Shown: positions 1-9,778 of the stretch, piece by piece | Numbering within the stretch: position 1 is the first letter of the stretch | Layout of the letters: the number at the start of each line of letters is the position of its first letter | Assembly: GCF_900101175.1 (NCBI RefSeq) | Contig: NZ_FNFQ01000001.1 | Coordinates: 620,001 to 684,000 of the forward strand | Length of the DNA stretch: 64,000 bases | Origin: Stenotrophomonas pavanii | GTDB taxonomy: Bacteria > Pseudomonadota > Gammaproteobacteria > Xanthomonadales > Xanthomonadaceae | Direction: 5' to 3' | Position numbers and translations under genes: made by a program | The notes under the pieces: model-generated | What the model was told of the DNA's origin: nothing | Databases searched by the model: none | Seen by the model: the letters and a program-made list of their open reading frames with translations, nothing else

Positions 1-1400
1 AGGAAGCCGTTGGCCGGCATCAGCCAGTCGCGACGGGGGTCGGCCTCCTTGCCGGTCAGGATCTCGACGCGGTCGCCACTGCGCAGGCGATAGGTCAGCG
101 GCACGATGCGGCCGTTGACCTTGGCACCGCGGCAGCGGTGGCCGACCATGGTGTGCACCTGGTAGGCGAAATCAAGCGGGGTGGCGCCCTGCGGCAGGTC
201 CAGCACCTCGTCCTTCGGGCTCAGTGCATAGACCCGGTCCTCGGTCAGCTCGGCATCGAGCGCCCCGGCCAGTTCATTGCCCTGCCCGTCCTGGGCCTGC
301 TCCAGCAGCTGGCGCATCCAGGTGATCTTGCGATCGAAGGCCTTCTCGGCACCCTTGCCGCCTTCCTTGTACTTCCAGTGCGCGGCGACGCCCAGCTCGG
401 CCTGCGAGTGCATTTCATGGGTCCGGATCTGCACTTCGATGGTGCGCCCTTCCGGACCGACCACCGCAGTGTGCAGCGAGCGGTAGTCGTTGGCCTTGGG
501 CCGTGCGATGTAGTCGTCGAACTCACTCGGTACCGGTGCCCACAGTGCGTGCACCACGCCCAGCGCGGCATAGCAGGCAGCGACATCGTCGACCATCACC
601 CGCACTGCGCGGATGTCATAGAGCTGGTCGAAGGCCAACCGCTTCTTCTGCATCTTCCGCCAGATGCTGTAGATGTGCTTCGGCCGGCCACTCACTTCGG
701 CCTTGATGCCCTGCGCGACCAGTTCGCGCGACAGCACCTTCTTGACGTTCTCGACGTAACGCTCGCGGGCGATGCGGGTTTCGTCCACCTCGCGGGCGAT
801 GCGGCGGTAGGTCTCCGGTTCCAGGTGGCGGAACGCCAGATCCTCAAGCTCCCATTTCAGCTGCCAGATGCCCAGGCGGTTGGCCAGGGGTGCGTGGATG
901 TCACGGGTCAGCTGCGCCAGTGCGCGGCGCTGCCCGTCGTCCAGCTTGTCGGCTGCACGCATCCGCGCCAGCTGGCGTGCCAGCAGGATCGGCACCACGC
1001 GCAGGTCACGGATGATCGCCAGCAGCAACCGGCGCAGGCCTTCACTGTTGCGCCCGGCCTCGCGGCCGGCATGCAGTGCCCACACCGGATCGGCGGCATC
1101 CTGGCCGTCGAGCAGGCCGATCACCGCCGCCTTGTGGTTGCCCAGCGGCAGCTGGTCCAGGCTGGCACGCAGGCCCGGCAGGTCAAACAGCAAGGCGGCC
1201 ACCACCGCGCCTTCGTCGGCCGAGAGCATCGCCAGCGCGTCGAGGGTGTCGCCCAGTACCGACCAGGTGGCACGCATCTGGTGGTCGCACGCTGGCGCTT
1301 CCCAGTGCTCGCGCAGGGCCTGGCGCAGCGGAGCAGGCAGCACCGCTGCCGAAGGACGGTTCAACAAGGCATCCAGGCCGGGGACGGAAGCGCGGTTCAC
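1..1400 (-). CDS. relA: RelA, (p)ppGpp synthetase (5' part, runs off left edge)
   Basis: Makes the stringent-response alarmone (p)ppGpp from ATP and GTP/GDP on ribosomes stalled by uncharged tRNA. About 466 codons are present; the C-terminal regulatory domains lie outside the window. The N-terminal hydrolase-like region (about residues 40-200) lacks the catalytic HD pair (FDLPG near 72). The synthetase domain (about 230-345) looks intact, with RPKHIYSIWRKM from 239 and the EFDD motif at 293-296, typical of monofunctional RelA rather than SpoT. The TGS domain covers about 388-450. The start is the GTG at 1398-1400, the first start codon after an in-frame TAG ten codons upstream. Divergent from the next gene. 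Confidence 0.93.
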   Translation of the reverse strand, partial: MNRASVPGLDALLNRPSAAVLPAPLRQALREHWEAPACDHQMRATWSVLGDTLDALAMLSADEGAVVAALLFDLPGLRASLDQLPLGNHKAAVIGLLDGQDAADPVWALHAGREAGRNSEGLRRLLLAIIRDLRVVPILLARQLARMRAADKLDDGQRRALAQLTRDIHAPLANRLGIWQLKWELEDLAFRHLEPETYRRIAREVDETRIARERYVENVKKVLSRELVAQGIKAEVSGRPKHIYSIWRKMQKKRLAFDQLYDIRAVRVMVDDVAACYAALGVVHALWAPVPSEFDDYIARPKANDYRSLHTAVVGPEGRTIEVQIRTHEMHSQAELGVAAHWKYKEGGKGAEKAFDRKITWMRQLLEQAQDGQGNELAGALDAELTEDRVYALSPKDEVLDLPQGATPLDFAYQVHTMVGHRCRGAKVNGRIVPLTYRLRSGDRVEILTGKEADPRRDWLMPANGF

Positions 1401-1530
1401 AGCATCGAGCAGGCAAGACAGAGGGCCCTACACTAGCGCCGGTACCGTTCAGGGACAATCACTGCGGCCACCACCACCCGGCATGAGGACATGCCGCTAC
1501 ACTCGCGAACATACCCAGGAGAGACCCGCC

Positions 1531-2055
1531 ATGCCTTCGATTGCCCCGCGCGTCCGTCCACGGCTGCTGGCCTGTGCCGCCGTGCTGCTGTCCCTGTCCG
1601 CGCCTGCGCTGGCCCAGCGCGTGGTGGAGGGCGATCTGCAGCAGCAGATGTCGCCCGCCGAGTTCAAGGCCGCCGGCCTGGACAAGCTCAGTGCCGGTGA
1701 ACTGGCCACGCTCAACCGCTGGCTGCAGGGCAAGGTCGAGGCGGCCACCACCCAGGCCGTCGCCGCCGCGCGCGAAGAAGGCCGCCAGGAAGTGATCAAG
1801 AAGAACCGCGGCTTCCTCGACTTCGGCAGCAGCGAGCCGATCGAAAGCCACCTGCAGGGCGAGTTCCGTGGCTTCGGCCAGGGCCGCCGCTACGTGTTGC
1901 AGAACGGCCAGGAATGGGAGCAGATCGATGCCACGCAGTACTCCGGCGGCCGCAAGGATGCCCCGAAGGTCAGCATGCGCCCGGGCGTGATGGGCGCCTG
2001 GTACATGAAGGTGGACGGCGTGAACGTGCAGCCGAAGGTACGTCGCACCAAATAG
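1531..2055 (+). CDS. Secreted protein of unknown function
   Basis: A 174-residue protein with a clear Sec signal peptide: an Arg-rich start, a Leu/Ala core and a likely cut after APALA near residue 25. The mature part is hydrophilic, with a helical first half and a Gly/Arg-rich second half around GEFRGFGQGRRY, which suggests a periplasmic protein. No catalytic motif is visible and I do not recognise the family. An AGGAGA Shine-Dalgarno sits about 8 nt before the ATG. Transcribed away from relA, and its 3' end faces hrpA across two hairpins. Confidence 0.8.
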   Translation: MPSIAPRVRPRLLACAAVLLSLSAPALAQRVVEGDLQQQMSPAEFKAAGLDKLSAGELATLNRWLQGKVEAATTQAVAAAREEGRQEVIKKNRGFLDFGSSEPIESHLQGEFRGFGQGRRYVLQNGQEWEQIDATQYSGGRKDAPKVSMRPGVMGAWYMKVDGVNVQPKVRRTK

Positions 2056-2064
2056 CGCCCGGGC

Positions 2065-2123
2065 AATCCGGCCGCGCCGGATTATGCCTGGCCGCCAGGG
2101 TCGCCGGATGGGGCGACCCTGGC
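2065..2123. terminator. Two adjacent hairpins between convergent genes
   Basis: The first hairpin, 2065-2083, pairs AATCCGGC with GCCGGATT around CGC. The second, 2094-2123, has a perfect 12-bp stem GCCAGGGTCGCC with a 6-nt loop. Neither has a T-tract, but their position between the 3' ends of the secreted-protein gene and hrpA suits transcript end protection or bidirectional termination. Confidence 0.5.
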
Positions 2124-2129
2124 GCCCGA

Positions 2130-5100
2130 TCAGGCCTGGCGCAGCGCGGCCACCCGCTGCGCCAGCTTCTTCGCCGAGATGCCGGTGCGCGCGCCCAACT
2201 CCTGCGCGAACAGCGACACCCGCAGCTCTTCCAGATCCCAGCGCAGCGCCTGCCATTGCGGGCGATCACGCAGGCCCTGCTGCTCGCCCGCCTCCAGCGC
2301 TTCCAGGAACGGATGCAGTTCCAGCATGCGCGCCTGGTCACGCGGCGGATCGCGTTTGGCGCGTTCGGTGCGCAGGATCATCGCCTTCAGGTAGCGCGGG
2401 TACTGCGCCAGCGCGTCGGCCGGCGTGTCGCGCAGGAAGCCGGGGTGGATCAGCCCGGCCAGCTGCGCTTCCATGTCGTCCAGGTTGCCGCGCGCCCAGC
2501 CCATCAGCGGCGCCTCCAGCATCGGCTTCAGTTCGGCCACCAGCGCCAGGATGGTCTCGGCCAGCTTCAGCCGCGACATCGCCTCGCCAAACAGGGCCTT
2601 GGCAGCGTGTTCGCGACGCTGCTCGAACGCCGTCGCATCGCGGATTTCCTCCAGGCCCTCGGCCAGCACGGCATTCATCGCCGCATCGACCAGGTCGCCG
2701 CGCAGCCGCTCCTGCGATTCGATCGCCGCGTAGAGAAGACCGGTCTTGGCACCGACCGGCAACTGCTTGCGGGCCTGCTTCACCTTGTCGGCCAGGGCAA
2801 TCTCGAGCAACCGGCGCACACCCAGCGGGTGCGCTTCCTGCGCCTGCTGGCGGTCGGCGAAGATGCGCAGCGCCACGCTGTCGCCTTCGACGAGCAGCGC
2901 CGGATAGGCCGGCACGCCGGCTTCGCCAGGCACCTGCAGCGGGATCGGCGTGGCCGGGAACGTACGCAGGCCATCGGCTGCCATCTCGCGCCCAGCGCGT
3001 GCAGCGAAGGCATCGCCGGCACGGCCACCGAATTTCGCGCGCAACGCATCCAGATCCCGCGAGGTTGCCAGCACCTTGCCCTGCTCGTCGCGCAGGCGCA
3101 GGTTCATGTGCAGGTGCGGCTCGATCGCACCAGGCTCGAAATCGAGCGCAGTCACCGTGGCACCAGTGGCGCGTGACAGGAAGCGCGCCAGCTCACCGGT
3201 GATGGCATCCGCGCTGGGCTGCGGAAACGCTTCGTAGAACGCGCGGCCAAAATCCGGCGCCGGCACGTAGTTGCGGCGCAGCGCCTTGGGCAGGCTGCGG
3301 ATGAGTGCCGAGGCTTTGTCGGCGACGAAGCCCGGTGCCAGCCAACCCAGCTGCACCGGGTCCAGCGCGTTGAGCAGGTGCAGCGGTACGTCCAGGGTCA
3401 CGCCATCATCGTCGGCGCCCGGCTCGAAGCGGTAATGCAGCGGCAGCCGCGCCTGGCCCAGCGCCAGGTACTTCGGATAGCGCTCCTGTTCGCTGCCCTC
3501 GCCTGGCAACAGATCAACCAGCGACCAGTGCAGGGACTTGCGCTGTTCCGGCGCCAGCCCCTTCCACCAGGCATCCAGGCCGGCGGCCGAATGGATCTGC
3601 GCGGGTACCCGGTCCAGGTACCAGCGCGCCTGCCAGTCCTCGTCGGCAACGATGCCGGCGCGGCGCAGCTTGGCTTCTTCCTCGCGGGCGATCTCCAGCA
3701 CTTTCTGGTTGTCGGCCACGAAACTGGCGCGGGTATTGATCTCGCCGGTGACCAGCGCCTGGCGCACGAAGATGTCATGCGCTTCGCCCGGTGCGATGCG
3801 GCCGTAGTGCACCGGTTTTTTCGGCGCCAGCACCAGGCCGAACAGGCTGATCTGCTCGGACGCCAGCACCTGGCCCTGCGCGCGCGACCAGTGCGGGTCG
3901 AAGTGCTTGCGCAGCAGCAGGTGTGGCAGCTCTGCAATCACCCAGTCCGGCTCGATCGCGGCCAGGGTCATGCCCCACACCTTCTGCGTATCCAGCAGGT
4001 TGGCCACCAGCAGCCACGGCGGCGGCCGCTTGGACAGCGCCGAACCCGGGAACGGCAGGAAGCGACGCTGGCGCGGCGCCTGGAAATCGCCCTTCTCGGT
4101 GCGGTGGCCGATCTGCGTCGGCAGGCCCGCCACCAGCGCGCGGTGCAGGGTCTGGTAGGCAGCGGCACGCACACGCTCGCTGAAACCCCCTCCCGCCGGT
4201 GCCTGCTCCTTCTGCGCACGCACGGCCACCGGGGCCGGTGCGGCCTCGGCCTTGCCTTCGCGGGCCAGGCGTGCGGCGCGGTGCAGCTGGCCACGGGTCG
4301 CCTTCACCGCCGCCGCGTCATCGCGCGCCGGGGCCGGTGCACTGCTGCCAGCCAGCAGCGGCGCCATCGACGCCTCGCTGGCCTCTTCCTTCCAGCCCAG
4401 TTCCTCGCACAACAGGCGCAACTGGCGATGCAGCTCGCGCCACTCGCGCATGCGCAGGAAGCCGAGGAAATGACGGCCGCACCAGTCGCGCAGCTTGGAC
4501 TGGGTCAGGTCTTCATGGGCCTGCCGATAGGCATCCCACAGGCGCAGCACGCCAACGAACTCGGAACGGCCATCGGCGAACTGCGCATGCGCGCTGTCGG
4601 CCGCGCCGCGTGCTTCGGGCGGACGTTCGCGCGGGTCCTGGATGCCCAGGAACGAGGCGATCACCAGCATCGGCCGCAGGCAGCCGGCGGCCTGCGCGGC
4701 GACCAGCATGCGCGCCAGCTTCACGTCCACCGGCAGGCGTGCCATCTGCTTGCCGATGGTGGTCATGCGTCGCTCGGCGTCGATCGCGCCCAGTTCGGTC
4801 AGCTGCTGCCAGCCATCGGCTACCGCGCGCTCGTCCGGCGCTTCCAGGAACGGGAAGTCCTCGATGCGGCCCAGGCCGAGCTGCAGCATGCGCAGGATCA
4901 CCCCGGCCAGGCTGGAGCGGCGGATTTCCGGATCGGTGAACTCCGGCCGCGCCTGGAAATCGGCTTCGGCGTACAGGCGGTAGCAGATCCCCTCGGCGAT
5001 ACGACCGCAGCGGCCCTTGCGCTGGTTGGCGCTGGCCTGCGAGATCGGTTCGATGTGCAGGCGATCCAGCTTGTTGCGCGGGCTGTAGCGCTTGACGCGG

Positions 5101-6215
5101 GCAAAGCCCGGATCGACCACGTAACGGATGCGCGGCACCGTCAGCGAGGTTTCCGCCACGTTGGTGGCCAGCACGATGCGCCGGTTCGGTCCGGGATTGA
5201 ACACCCGGTCCTGGTCCTGGTTGGACAGGCGCGCGTACAGCGGCAGCACCTCGGTATTGCGGTACTTGCGCCGTTCCAGCGACTGGTGCGCATCGCGGAT
5301 CTCGCGCTCGCCGGGCAGGAAGATCAGCACGTCGCCGCGCGCATCCAGGCGGGTGATCTCGTCAATGGCCGACACGATGGCGTCGTTGACGGTGCGTTCG
5401 CCCTGGTCTTCGCCCTCGCCTTCCAGCGCGCGGTAGCGCACTTCCACCGGGTAGGTACGGCCTTCCACGCTGATCACCGGCGCATTGTCGAAATGCTGGG
5501 CGAAGCGTTCGGTATCGATGGTGGCCGAGGTGACGATCAGTTTCAGGTCCGGGCGCTTGCGCAGCAGCTGCTTCAGGTAGCCCAGCAGGAAGTCGATGTT
5601 GAGGCTGCGTTCGTGCGCCTCGTCGACGATGATCGTGTCGTAGTTCGACAACCAGCGGTCGCTGGCGATCTCCGCCAGCAGGATGCCGTCGGTCATGAAC
5701 TTGATGCGGCTGTCTTCGCTGACCTTGTCGTTGAAGCGCACCTGGTAGCCGACCAGCTGGCCCAGTTCGCTCTGTAGTTCCTGCGCCACGCGGCTGGCCA
5801 CCGCACGTGCGGCAATCCGTCGCGGCTGGGTGCAGCCGATCATGCCGGCCTGGCCACGGCCTGCGGCCAGGCACAGTTTCGGCAGCTGGGTGGTCTTGCC
5901 CGAGCCGGTTTCACCGGCGATCACCACGACCTGGTGGTCGCGGATCAGCCCGACGATGGCATCGGCTTCACGCGCAATCGGCAGCTGCGGGTCCAGAGTG
6001 ATGGACGGCTGCTGCTGCGCCCGCACCTGCCGGCGCTGCACCGACGCCTGCAAGGCCTGCTCGAAGGTGGCGGCCAGCGCCGCATCCTGTGGCTTGGCCT
6101 GGCAACGCGAGAGCATCCCCAGCAAACGGCCCCGGTCGCGGCTCATGGCACCGTCGATGGCGGCACGCTGTTGGCGCAGGCGAGGCGACGGATTTTTATC
6201 GATAGAGTTCATCAA
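2130..6215 (-). CDS. hrpA: HrpA, DEAH-box ATP-dependent RNA helicase
   Basis: A large (1361-residue) DEAH helicase of the HrpA type, implicated in other bacteria in mRNA processing and ribosome rescue. Walker A GETGSGKT is at 101-108 and the DEAH box at 198-201. Motif III is SATID, followed by the conserved C-terminal helicase half with the QRKGRCGR motif. The long C-terminal extension (DUF3418-like region, to about 1360) matches HrpA and separates it from the shorter HrpB. Residues about 600-680 form an Ala/Pro/charged linker. Two Met codons open the frame; the upstream one is used here. Divergent from dps. Confidence 0.95.
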   Translation of the reverse strand: MMNSIDKNPSPRLRQQRAAIDGAMSRDRGRLLGMLSRCQAKPQDAALAATFEQALQASVQRRQVRAQQQPSITLDPQLPIAREADAIVGLIRDHQVVVIAGETGSGKTTQLPKLCLAAGRGQAGMIGCTQPRRIAARAVASRVAQELQSELGQLVGYQVRFNDKVSEDSRIKFMTDGILLAEIASDRWLSNYDTIIVDEAHERSLNIDFLLGYLKQLLRKRPDLKLIVTSATIDTERFAQHFDNAPVISVEGRTYPVEVRYRALEGEGEDQGERTVNDAIVSAIDEITRLDARGDVLIFLPGEREIRDAHQSLERRKYRNTEVLPLYARLSNQDQDRVFNPGPNRRIVLATNVAETSLTVPRIRYVVDPGFARVKRYSPRNKLDRLHIEPISQASANQRKGRCGRIAEGICYRLYAEADFQARPEFTDPEIRRSSLAGVILRMLQLGLGRIEDFPFLEAPDERAVADGWQQLTELGAIDAERRMTTIGKQMARLPVDVKLARMLVAAQAAGCLRPMLVIASFLGIQDPRERPPEARGAADSAHAQFADGRSEFVGVLRLWDAYRQAHEDLTQSKLRDWCGRHFLGFLRMREWRELHRQLRLLCEELGWKEEASEASMAPLLAGSSAPAPARDDAAAVKATRGQLHRAARLAREGKAEAAPAPVAVRAQKEQAPAGGGFSERVRAAAYQTLHRALVAGLPTQIGHRTEKGDFQAPRQRRFLPFPGSALSKRPPPWLLVANLLDTQKVWGMTLAAIEPDWVIAELPHLLLRKHFDPHWSRAQGQVLASEQISLFGLVLAPKKPVHYGRIAPGEAHDIFVRQALVTGEINTRASFVADNQKVLEIAREEEAKLRRAGIVADEDWQARWYLDRVPAQIHSAAGLDAWWKGLAPEQRKSLHWSLVDLLPGEGSEQERYPKYLALGQARLPLHYRFEPGADDDGVTLDVPLHLLNALDPVQLGWLAPGFVADKASALIRSLPKALRRNYVPAPDFGRAFYEAFPQPSADAITGELARFLSRATGATVTALDFEPGAIEPHLHMNLRLRDEQGKVLATSRDLDALRAKFGGRAGDAFAARAGREMAADGLRTFPATPIPLQVPGEAGVPAYPALLVEGDSVALRIFADRQQAQEAHPLGVRRLLEIALADKVKQARKQLPVGAKTGLLYAAIESQERLRGDLVDAAMNAVLAEGLEEIRDATAFEQRREHAAKALFGEAMSRLKLAETILALVAELKPMLEAPLMGWARGNLDDMEAQLAGLIHPGFLRDTPADALAQYPRYLKAMILRTERAKRDPPRDQARMLELHPFLEALEAGEQQGLRDRPQWQALRWDLEELRVSLFAQELGARTGISAKKLAQRVAALRQA

Positions 6216-6285
6216 TCGGTTCGTTCAAAACTTTGAAAGCGACCAGTCATCACGACCGGTTTATTGTGAAGGCCAACGATTCCAC

Positions 6286-6292
6286 AAGGAGG
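6286..6292 (+). promoter_or_regulatory. Ribosome binding site fixing the dps start
   Basis: AAGGAGG, a complete Shine-Dalgarno, lies 6 nt before the ATG at 6299. It decides for this start over an in-frame ATG 66 nt upstream that has no ribosome binding site. Confidence 0.8.
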
Positions 6293-6298
6293 AACCCC

Positions 6299-6847
6299 AT
6301 GGCGAAGACCAAGAGCACGACCAAGGCCAAGACCGGCAAGCAGAAGCTTGCAGCGGCGGCACCGTCGGCGCCGAACATCGATATCGGGATCACCCAGGGC
6401 GACCGCAAGAAGATCGCCGACGGTCTGTCGCGCTTCCAGGCTGACGCGTTCACGCTCTACCTGAAGACGCACAACTTCCACTGGAATGTGACCGGGTCGA
6501 TGTTCAACTCGCTGCACACCATGTTCGAGACGCAGTACACCGAGCAGTGGGCGGCACTGGACGATGTGGCCGAGCGCATCCGCGCGCTGGGCTTCAATGC
6601 CCCGGGCTCCTACCGGGAATTCGCTGCGCTGACCTCGATCGCCGAGGAACCGGGCCTGACCGACAGCGCGGACTGGCGGGAAATGGTACGCCAGTTGGTG
6701 GTCGCCAACGAAGCGGTCTGCCGTACGGCACGTGAAGTGCTGGAGGTGGCGGCCAAGGGTGACGACGCCCCGACCGAGGATCTGATGACCCAGCGGCTGC
6801 AGACCCACGAGAAGTATGCCTGGATGCTGCGCTCGCTGCTGCAGTAA
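6299..6847 (+). CDS. dps: Dps, DNA-binding ferritin-like protein
   Basis: A mini-ferritin (182 residues) that normally assembles as a dodecamer, oxidises Fe(II) with hydrogen peroxide and coats DNA in stress and stationary phase. The family signature HNFHWNVTG with the ferroxidase His at 58 is present, as is the downstream D-E-ERI segment of the intersubunit iron site (QWAALDDVAERIRALG). The first 25 residues are a Lys/Ala/Thr-rich tail of the kind used for DNA binding. The 83-bp gap from divergent hrpA must hold the promoter; no clear OxyR site was found by eye. Confidence 0.95.
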   Translation: MAKTKSTTKAKTGKQKLAAAAPSAPNIDIGITQGDRKKIADGLSRFQADAFTLYLKTHNFHWNVTGSMFNSLHTMFETQYTEQWAALDDVAERIRALGFNAPGSYREFAALTSIAEEPGLTDSADWREMVRQLVVANEAVCRTAREVLEVAAKGDDAPTEDLMTQRLQTHEKYAWMLRSLLQ

Positions 6848-6887
6848 GAGTTTGGGGGGCTCGGCAGGGCTGCGCCCTGCACCCGTG

Positions 6888-6910
6888 GTAGTGCCGGCCG
6901 CTGGCCGGCA
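6888..6910 (+). repeat. SMAG REP element (GTAG head)
   Basis: GTAG followed by a TGCCGGCC/GGCCGGCA hairpin, the canonical GTAG-type REP of Stenotrophomonas. It lies inside composite repeat A at a place where copy B has none. Confidence 0.85.
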
Positions 6911-7081
6911 ACAGCAACAGCAGAAGCGGGTTTCCTGAGGGATGGCGGGGTGGGCCCGGTGGCAGGGGACGCCGTAAACCCGTCCTTGGGGGCTTGGCCG
7001 CGGCATCCATGCCGCGGACACCCCTGCCACCGGACCCACCCCGCCTTCGACAGATTTCCGCGATCTGCCGGCAAAGCCATT

Positions 7082-7122
7082 GGGGTCGGATCCGTTTTCC
7101 GACGGAAAACGGATCCGACCCC
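7082..7122. repeat. Perfect 41-nt palindrome
   Basis: Arms GGGGTCGGATCCGTTTTCC (19 bp, perfect) around the loop GAC. Nearly the same sequence occurs at 49819-49859. It is followed on + by ATCTTGTTTTTCG, so it could act as a terminator for dps. Confidence 0.85.
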
Positions 7123-7151
7123 ATCTTGTTTTTCGATATCTGACAGTTTTC

Positions 7152-7174
7152 ATCCACGCATGGCGTGGATCTAC
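7152..7174 (-). repeat. SMAG-like REP, ATCCACGC stem
   Basis: ATCCACGC paired with GCGTGGAT and a CTAC end (GTAG on the - strand). The same 23-nt unit recurs at 61688-61710, and a variant lies at 37284-37306. Confidence 0.8.
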
Positions 7175-7362
7175 CCGCCACCGGGCCAGGTCTGGGGGAG
7201 AGCCCCCTGAGTCAGGGGGCGGACGCGAAGCGGCGGGGGTCTGGGAGCTGGTAAGTGGGGCCCGCGTTTCGCGCAGCGAAGCGTGGGAGCGGCAGCGCGC
7301 ATGCGATGGCGCGTTCCCAGGGCGCAGCCCTGCCGACTCCCCCGCCGGGGTAAACTAGCCGG

Positions 7363-9165
<1,803 letters not shown>

Positions 9166-9183
9166 CGCCGGGCGCCGTGCAGG

Positions 9184-9204
9184 GCCGAGCCCACGCTCGG
9201 CTAC
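9184..9204 (-). repeat. SMAG-like REP, GCCGAGC stem
   Basis: GCCGAGC paired with GCTCGGC, then CTAC (GTAG on the - strand). It lies just after the recQ stop codon. The stem family is the same as at 21929 and 32931. Confidence 0.75.
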
Positions 9205-9319
9205 CGTTGCCGCAGAAGCCGCCTAGCGCGGGCTTGGCGCTACATTGGTGCAGGTCCAATCTTGAACACGACATTCAGCAACAAGTGCATCCGCGCCCGC
9301 TTGCGGCTAAATTGACGGC

Positions 9320-9703
9320 ATGTCCCTTGCCTCGACCCTGCTGCGTGTCGTGCTCATGCTCAGCCTGTTGCTCAACGGGCTGAACGCGGCCATGGCCGGT
9401 GGCCACGAGGACATGGGGCGGATGGCGCACGCCATGGCCGCCGCTGCGGTGGACAGCGGGGCCGACTGCCATCACCACGCCGGCATGCAGGCCGACCCGG
9501 CCCCGCAGGCCAAGGCCCCCGCCCACGACGCCCACTGCCAGATCAAGGACTGCGTGCGCAGCTGCGCCCAGCACCCGCTGCTGGTCGTGCAGCCGTTGCC
9601 GTTCATGGCTGGTCCCGCGTTGTCGCTGGCCCCGCAGCCGATCCCGGCCAGCGGGCGTCCGGCGCCGCCGCTGCCGCCGATCTCGCGCCCTCCCATCGGC
9701 TGA
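9320..9703 (+). CDS. copL: CopL-family copper-responsive small exported protein
   Basis: A 127-residue protein with an N-terminal signal peptide (Leu-rich, cut near NAAMAGG) and a His/Cys/Met-bearing mature part (HEDMGRM, CHHHAGM, HDAHCQIKDC) ending in a Pro-rich tail. Its size, composition and position directly upstream of copA and copB match CopL, which in Xanthomonas copLAB is needed for copper-induced expression. The ATG has no strong Shine-Dalgarno; the upstream frame carries no better start. The gap to copA is 75 bp, so one operon is likely. Confidence 0.8.
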   Translation: MSLASTLLRVVLMLSLLLNGLNAAMAGGHEDMGRMAHAMAAAAVDSGADCHHHAGMQADPAPQAKAPAHDAHCQIKDCVRSCAQHPLLVVQPLPFMAGPALSLAPQPIPASGRPAPPLPPISRPPIG

Positions 9704-9778
9704 TTCCACACGCATCGTGCGCCCTGCGCACCGCAGCCGGCCGCCTGCCGGCGTCTTCACGTGTCTGGAGTCACCACC

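Larger units (their letters stand above)
6862..7122 (+). repeat. Composite intergenic repeat, copy A
   Basis: Parts in order: a small GGCAGGGC hairpin (6863-6879); a SMAG REP (6888-6910); an AGCAACAGCAGAAGC spacer; a 25-bp outer stem (6944-6968 with 7021-7045); a 29-nt one-sided bulge (6969-6997) containing CGCCGTAAACCC; an inner 9-bp hairpin (6998-7017) with a CATCCATG tip; a linker with TTTCCGCGATCT; and a perfect 41-nt palindrome (7082-7122). Copy B near 49.6 kb has the same order but no SMAG. The one arm difference (C against A on +) becomes a G-U pair in RNA read from the - strand. It fills the gap between dps and recQ; no gene is supported there. Confidence 0.75.

Noticed and set aside
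138..1436. Long + strand open frame opposite relA
   Set aside because: High-GC antisense frame; the reverse strand encodes RelA with clear catalytic motifs.
3378..5777. A 799-codon + strand open frame opposite hrpA
   Set aside because: Composition (His/Arg/Gln/Leu-rich) is a mirror of hrpA codon use; no domain, no ribosome binding site.
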